Source: Anopheles merus (lineage: Eukaryota > Arthropoda > Insecta > Diptera > Culicidae). From it: a DNA stretch of 64,000 nucleotides. Position 1 is the first letter of the stretch, and every line of letters begins with the position of its first letter. The stretch spans positions 22,510,793 to 22,574,792 of the forward strand of contig NC_054081.1 in the NCBI RefSeq assembly GCF_017562075.2. Direction: 5' to 3'. Positions 59,277 through 64,000 of this stretch are shown here, piece after piece. The position numbers and the translations under genes are program-made. The notes under the pieces are model-generated. The model saw nothing but the letters and a program-made list of their open reading frames with translations. It did no database searches and was not told where the DNA came from.

Positions 59277-59726
59277 TCAAAATGTGTCAAATCGGTTTGA
59301 CAGCAAATCCAATTTTCCAACAAACACGCTTCGGAAAATATTGCAAGGTGGATGAAACAAACAATGGATAGTTTTAAAATCTCCGAAAAAATAGTTTATG
59401 TAGTCACTGACAACGCTGCGAATATGAAACGCGCAGTACAGCTGGCCAAAATAGAACATAATCCATGCAACGCTCATACACTTAACCTGATTGTTGAAAG
59501 TGCCATATAGAATCCCATGAAACTCACAGTAACGTCCGTAAAAGAAATAGTGAAACATTTGAAAAAGTGCAGCGGTTTCGATGAAACTCCGTGAACTGCA
59601 GGAACATTTAAATCGAGTCCAAGTTAAACTTATATTGGACGTTCCTACACGCTGGAATTCAACGTTCCATATGCTCGAACGTTTTTATTCCAATAAAGAT
59701 CCAATTGTATCTTCGCTTGCTTTTCT
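59277..59726 (+). pseudogene. Partial inverted copy of the hAT transposase
   Basis: Nearly identical to the inverse of 55360-55780: the stretch with VTDNAANMKRAVQLAK (in plus frames with stops) and MKLRELQEHLNRVQVK followed by LDVPTRWNSTFHMLERF. Breaks off after SSLAF at 59726, where Jockey-element sequence starts. Confidence 0.88.
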
Positions 59727-59980
59727 TAGCTATGAAGGGCAATTTCACTCACCGTTACAGGCGACATCTCCACGGCTGTCGGTAATATTTCCTGTAGCGG
59801 ACCCATACTGCTGCCTACTTCCTATTCCATAGGACTGCTAATATTATCACCAAGAGAATATACACTGGCAAATTGGAACAAAATAGCGTTTGCTTTTTGT
59901 TAGGCGGTTTTCAGTGTCGTACCTGTCTTGGAAACCAAAGGAGGAATCGGCCTTGGTTTCTTTTTATGGATCATCTACAC

Positions 59981-60289
59981 CAGGGGTCTCCAAACTTTTC
60001 AGCTCGCGGGCCGCATTGCTTCACAATCAAACTTGTTGAGGGCCATTTTGACGTTACCTTTAAAATGAGTGGAAGTTCAAATCTCGTTTTAATAAGAAAA
60101 TACTATTGAAATATGTCAAATTTCTGAAGGTTTCTTTTATTGAATATTGGTTTTCATCTTTTAGAAATAAAACAAAAATAATGATATAGAAAAAAGCTAT
60201 TTAATTTAACACTAACCCAGTCCTCACGGGCCGCATCAAAGGCTCTTGAGGGCCGCATGCGGCCCGCGGGCGTAGTTTGGAGACCCCTG
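59981..60289. mobile_element. hAT MITE, CAGGGGTCTCCAAAC ends
   Basis: 309 bp with terminal inverted repeats CAGGGGTCTCCAAACT, GGGCCGCAT-rich subterminal DNA and an exact 8-bp duplication ATCTACAC (59973-59980 and 60290-60297). Confidence 0.93.
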
Positions 60290-60496
60290 ATCTACACCTT
60301 CCACATGTCTTTGGAGTTGTCACCGAGCTATAGTAGTCCCGAAATTGTTGTTGCGTATTTCCTCAACTCGAGCTGAGATGACCCTTGATAGGACGGCTGC
60401 ATGGTATTTTTATGCCAGATCGCCCGTTCGCTGGTGCTATCGACGATGTAGGTTGCGCGTCTTGAAAGTAGGCTGGTGTGATAGTCCAGCTGAATA

Positions 60497-60951
60497 CAGG
60501 GTTTTCGAGGATTATATAGACATGTTCGGCGAGTTGTAGTTTTGTTCAGGCATATAATAGACTCTTTCAGCGAAACATAGAATTGTTCGGAAGTAGGTGT
60601 TGACTTGTTCAGCGATTCTTCCGTGCTGTCATTTGTTTTGTTTACACCCTGTGCCGCAGCATTCAATTTTTCATTCTTAATTGTCCTAAAAGTAGCTAAC
60701 AATAATTCCCCAAGCTGTTTATTACATGAATTAGTTGAAATAAACATATTTTTTCGAAAACCGTTTTTTACCTTTTGATGAGAATGATCTAAAGTGCAGT
60801 CCAAGGTGTACGAAAGTGACAACTCTACAATATAACCGAACATGTCAATGCCTACTTCCGAACAATTCTATATCTCGCTGAAAGAGTCTATTATATATCT
60901 GAACAAAACTACAACTCGCTGAACAAGTCTATATAATCCTCGAAAACCCTG
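60497..60951. mobile_element. 455-bp MITE with 105-bp inverted repeats, CAGGGTTTTCG ends
   Basis: Terminal inverted repeats of about 105 bp (60497-60600 and 60846-60951), flanked by TA at 60495-60496 and 60952-60953. Arms carry short TGTTC.GCGA.T repeats. Excision with one TA restores the ORF2 linker frame. Confidence 0.92.
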
Positions 60952-61819
60952 TAATGGATTCCATAACCTGCACTTTTGGCACTGCTATCCGCTCCGCCGT
61001 CCTAATAGCCGCATTCAGATTTGTTATGGCTGTTCCAATTTCACTTGTGGTAGTCACATTAGTAGAGTCAATGTTCCTGTCGACTATTGTACCGAATTGA
61101 TCTCAATTAGCTTTTTGGTAGTTCCTTCTCCTAACAAGAGTAATTTTGGAAGAGGAAGTCAACGTCCATTTCCGTTTGCAACGGAAAAGAGGTCGGAGTT
61201 TAGTTTGTCGATCACTTCTGGCTTTGTGATAGGGATATTTACGAAGAAGATATCAATGATATTGGAATTCCCACGAGTCGGTATGTGTGTAGCCTAGTCA
61301 GGGTGCTCAACGATGAAAAATCCTAGTTGAGTGACTTTAACTTGAAGGTTTCCATTACGGTTGCTCGGAGGGTTGGCCCACAAACCATGTCTCGCATTTA
61401 AATCGCCTCCCACGATACTCTTCGGGGCGGCGCAACTGATGCTTTTCAGATCTTTTTGAAATGCTGTGGCAAGCACACTGTTGTACTGTTGAGGACAGTA
61501 AGCAGCAATTATTCGAAGTGGTCTGTTGTTAGTAGATCGGCGTACAAACGATTGACTCTATTGTTGTTGTGTTAAAGTAAGGAAGGAGCGAGTGATTAAT
61601 GTAACGACGAATGATGATTGCCACTCCACCACTGGTAGAACCGGTTCGATCAAGCCAGTGTGTGTCATAGTCAGGGATAGGAAAACATATTGTAGGTTTC
61701 AGTTGTGTCTCAACCACTAATGCGATGTCAATATTACGACGATGGAGGAAATCGCATAGCGGGATAAGTTTGTTTTTTACTGAGTAAGCGTTCCATGTGA
61801 TAACACTCAATTTATCCAT

Positions 61820-63173
61820 AGCGAATCAGCAGCTCTCCTAGGACAGCAACTTGTTCGTGTTTGCTTCGACATCCCTTGAGTTTCGTAGCAATTTCTTTGA
61901 ATATCGCCATAAGTGTACCAGCGTCATACAGTGATTCGTCCTCTACAGGAGCGGGTTTAGATTGTTGAGCAGCAGCCAGGCGCTGGGATAAATTATACTT
62001 TACTTTACTTTTACTTATTTTTATAGAGACTTTGAGGTCTAGCTCATTCGCCTCTTATAAATTATACTGAAACCCGGGCGGTGTAACCGGAGCTGTAGTA
62101 GTTCGTGCGGTACTGCGGTGAGCAGAGGGCGGCGCGATTGTACGGAGCTGTGGGAAATCCTGCATAGATTGTAGCGGTGCTGGAGTCAGTCGTACCACAG
62201 GGCGTTGCGTCTGATTACGAGAGCGCGAATTGGCCTGTTGGCAAATTTCAACATACTTAGTACGTTGCGGGCACACAACATTATTGGCAAGGTGTGGTCC
62301 CTGGCAGTTTGTGCACTTCATAACGGATGGCTGTTCCTTAGTAGGGCACGTATCCGTTAGATTATTTTCAGCACATATAGCGCAGCGGGGTTTCAAGCGG
62401 CAGTTCCGCAAGCCATGACCAAAGCCTTGGCATCAGCCGCACTGTACAGGACCTTTAGATCTATTTCGATAGGCTTCCCATCGAACAATCACAGATTGCA
62501 CACTCCTGATTGACTGTAAACCAGGAAGAATGCACGAGCCTCGTTTCAGATGTACCAGGTATAGTTGTGGTACGGTTTTTCTTTCTCACTACGCCGTTTA
62601 GTTCGGAATATTTCCAGCACCTGAAGCTGGTGATGCTCGGCTAATTCCATCTTGATGTTTTTTAGTTTCATCAAAGGAAGACTGTGGATTACTGTTTTGA
62701 ATGGTTTTTCCTGTTTTATCTCGTGAGAAAAGAACTCCCCATGAGAATCTTCCAGCATTCGGACCGTTGCATCATACTCTACCTTCGACTGTAAGAAAAC
62801 TTTTATATACATATTTCAATGCTGATACATGGCATAGACACTTAGAGATTGCAACGCAGGTTTAAGCGTAGCATTATGAATGGTTTAAACCACTAATAAT
62901 GGTTGTTTTGGTTCCTTTAAGGGCCCAGTTGCAAGTGGAATCGGAGCATTCATCCTTTGAGAGGCTTGGGTCACCGTACGAGAAGTGGTTGAGGTAGCAT
63001 GATTATCACGCGAGGAGGATGGAACGGTGAATGCCACGCGAGGGGTCACCGTAGCAGAGTTGGCATCAGAAGCTGATGCCACTGGTGCAGAGATAGCAGT
63101 TTTAGCGCCTTTTGTGCCTCGTTTTTTTTAACGTAGGTTGAAACCCGTCGACGTCCATCTTTACAGTAGACAT
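61820..63173 (-). pseudogene. ORF1: Gag-like protein with zinc knuckles
   Basis: Starts MSTVKMDVDGFQPTLKK; a frameshift lies in the following A-run. A Ser/Thr-rich region (63082-62885) and a middle domain (QEKPFKTVIHSLPLMKL, 62812-62546) are followed by knuckle-type CAICAENNLTDTC and CTNCQGPHLANNVVC (62411-62055), then PGFQYNL continuing after the 57-bp insertion into SQRLAAAQQSKPAPVEDES and a final LGELLIRYG whose stop overlaps the ORF2 ATG. RNA-binding Gag analogue of Jockey elements; pseudogene. Confidence 0.83.
62000..62056 (-). mobile_element. 57-bp retroposon scrap with AGTAAAGTAA-type tail
   Basis: Flanked by the 12-bp duplication ATAAATTATACT (61988-61999 and 62057-62068). Minus-strand sequence GCGAATGAGCTAGACCTC..., ending in AAGTAAAAGTAAAGTAA, resembles the 3' end of an RTE-type element. 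Removal restores the ORF1 frame. Confidence 0.88.
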
Positions 63174-63571
63174 TCCATTTTAATCATATGTGCTTACTTC
63201 ATATTCCGCCTCTAAGCTGTACGTGCTGGACGACGATGAGCATGAAGGTCGTTCGTGTTTTGATTCTTTCAAACCGGTTTTCTTGCTCCGGTTAGGTATT
63301 TAGGTAGACGTAAATTTACTACTATCACTGTACACACATTGTTCTCTTATTTGAGATCGTGTCGTAGCTTGCATAGCTTGCCGCTACGACGACTAATTTA
63401 CTCACAATATCACAGTTACGAATATGCTCATTTCTACCCTCTATTAGACCACAAGGCTAGCTATCGTCAAATACATCCGATCGACTCGACTGCAGAACGC
63501 CTCATGACATGCTTGAAATATTTTTCAATACGTTTTATGATGGGATTTACTTATCTGATTTTTTTTAATAG
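63174..63571. other. Spacer ending in a splice acceptor
   Basis: AT-rich; TTATCTGATTTTTTTTAATAG ends at 63571 as a plausible acceptor for the exon to the right. Confidence 0.5.
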
Positions 63572-64000
63572 TGTTACCGGACTCCACGGCTACCGACCTG
63601 GACCAACACCTAAGCAGCCTGGTAGGGGCAACACAACAAGCCACAAGCCATATGGTCCAAACAAATATAATCTCAGGTGGAGCAGGCGTTACCAATAACT
63701 CGAACAACACTGGTGGTAGCGGTAGTAGCGGAAACAGCTTAACTCCACAAATTCCCGCTCACTTGTCGAATAGTCTTATAGTACCCCGATACGCACAGTC
63801 AACGGGTACCAACAATCACGTGGACGCCTACGGACTCACCAGCAATCAAAGCGAACCTCGTAGTTTAAGTGACTCGTCGCAAGCTGAATCTCCTGTGCAA
63901 GATGACTTACTTACTTCCAACACACCCAACCTTGGTCCCAGCAGCGGTCCCACAACTACCACCGGTGCTGGTGACAGCGGCGGTGTAAATGGTGGTGCTA
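63572..64000 (+). CDS. Open exon of an unidentified host gene, runs off the window
   Basis: After the acceptor the frame starting at 63574 is open to the window edge (142 codons, no stop): LPDSTATDLDQHLSSLVGA, then Ser/Thr/Asn/Gly-rich sequence with GGSGSSGNSLTPQIPAHLSN, HVDAYGLTSNQSEPRS, SQAESPVQDDLLTSNTPN and a Gly/Ser/Thr-rich end. Synonymous-site usage looks coding and the composition fits a disordered region of a nuclear or signalling protein. It has no suitable ATG, so start-based ORF calling misses it. I cannot name the gene. Confidence 0.6.

Larger units (their letters stand above)
59728..61819 (-). pseudogene. ORF2: endonuclease and linker only
   Basis: ATG at 61819. The AP-like endonuclease shows ITWNAYSVKNKL, ALVVETQLKP, GGDLNARHGLWAN and a downstream SNIIDIFF block. 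The linker continues through ITNLNAAIRTADSSAK, then across the MITE at 60497-60951 (VMESI joined to IQLDYHTSLLSRRATY), to RPIPPLVSKTGTTLKTA and KANAILFQFASVYSLGDN below the second MITE, ending at about 59730. Several stops and frameshifts. The reverse transcriptase is missing, so the element was truncated here by recombination with, or insertion next to, the hAT copy. Confidence 0.83.
59728..63173 (-). mobile_element. Jockey-clade non-LTR retrotransposon (copy 3), 3' truncated
   Basis: ORF1 from ATG 63173 to TAA 61819-region, overlapping the ORF2 ATG at 61819 by 8 nt. ORF2 runs to about 59728, where it abuts the hAT fragment. The reverse transcriptase is absent. The coding is interrupted by MITEs at 60497-60951 and 59981-60289 and by a 57-bp scrap at 62000-62056. 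Confidence 0.85.

Overview
This is repeat-dominated eukaryotic DNA, almost certainly from an insect and most plausibly a mosquito (Anopheles-like). The reasons are the mix of transposon families (Jockey-, R1- and RTE-type non-LTR elements, Ty3/gypsy with env, Bel-Pao, piggyBac, hAT, many TA- and TTAA-targeting MITEs), intron-like splice signals, long (GT)n/(AC)n tracts, and the absence of any bacterial gene organisation. The species assignment is inference. Only two pieces look like host gene: a short terminal exon at 805-1068 (-) and an open, Ser/Thr/Asn/Gly-rich exon running off the right edge from 63572 (+). Neither could be named.

Layout. 2.4-4.5 kb: internally deleted Jockey-type element (-). 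5.2-11.4 kb: decayed Ty3/gypsy element (-), whose protease region is split by a much younger LTR element at 7422-9918. That younger element has near-identical LTRs, a 4-bp TTTA target duplication, a PBS, a PPT and an intact env ORF, but no gag or pol. 11.6 kb: TA-flanked palindromic MITE. 12.3-12.9 kb: 3' tail of an R1-like element. 13.65 kb: RTE scrap. 15.6-24.0 kb: a very large inverted-repeat structure whose left arm is interrupted by a 3.83-kb hAT-type element (8-bp TSD), itself carrying a further transposon and a pogo-like MITE. 24.2-26.3 kb: piggyBac transposase pseudogene. 27.5-32.7 kb: two copies of a roughly 2-kb segment, differing by clean MITE insertions. 33.3-34.2 kb: tandem 473-bp duplication, each copy with a perfect 48-bp palindrome. 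36.1-37.7 kb: another fold-back repeat. 38.2-42.5 kb: near-complete Jockey-type element with ORF1 and ORF2. 45.9-53.95 kb: Bel-Pao element with its integrase segment inverted and two nested insertions. 54.6-56.4 kb: hAT transposase pseudogene, with a partial inverted copy at 59.3 kb. 57.2-58.3 kb: RTE-type reverse transcriptase. 59.7-63.2 kb: third Jockey-type element carrying two MITEs and a 57-bp retroposon scrap.

The elements form a nested record. Host coding frames of dead retroelements (gypsy protease, Bel-Pao integrase, Jockey ORF1 and ORF2) allow many insertions to be excised on paper, with the target frame restored, and paralogous copies elsewhere in the window supply empty sites. The most unusual items are the env-only provirus, the 15.6-24 kb inverted-repeat composite with a recurring CCTATAGTGGT-type motif, and a MITE whose arms are inverted dinucleotide tracts of over 200 bp. 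All calls come from reading the sequence. No database search was run.
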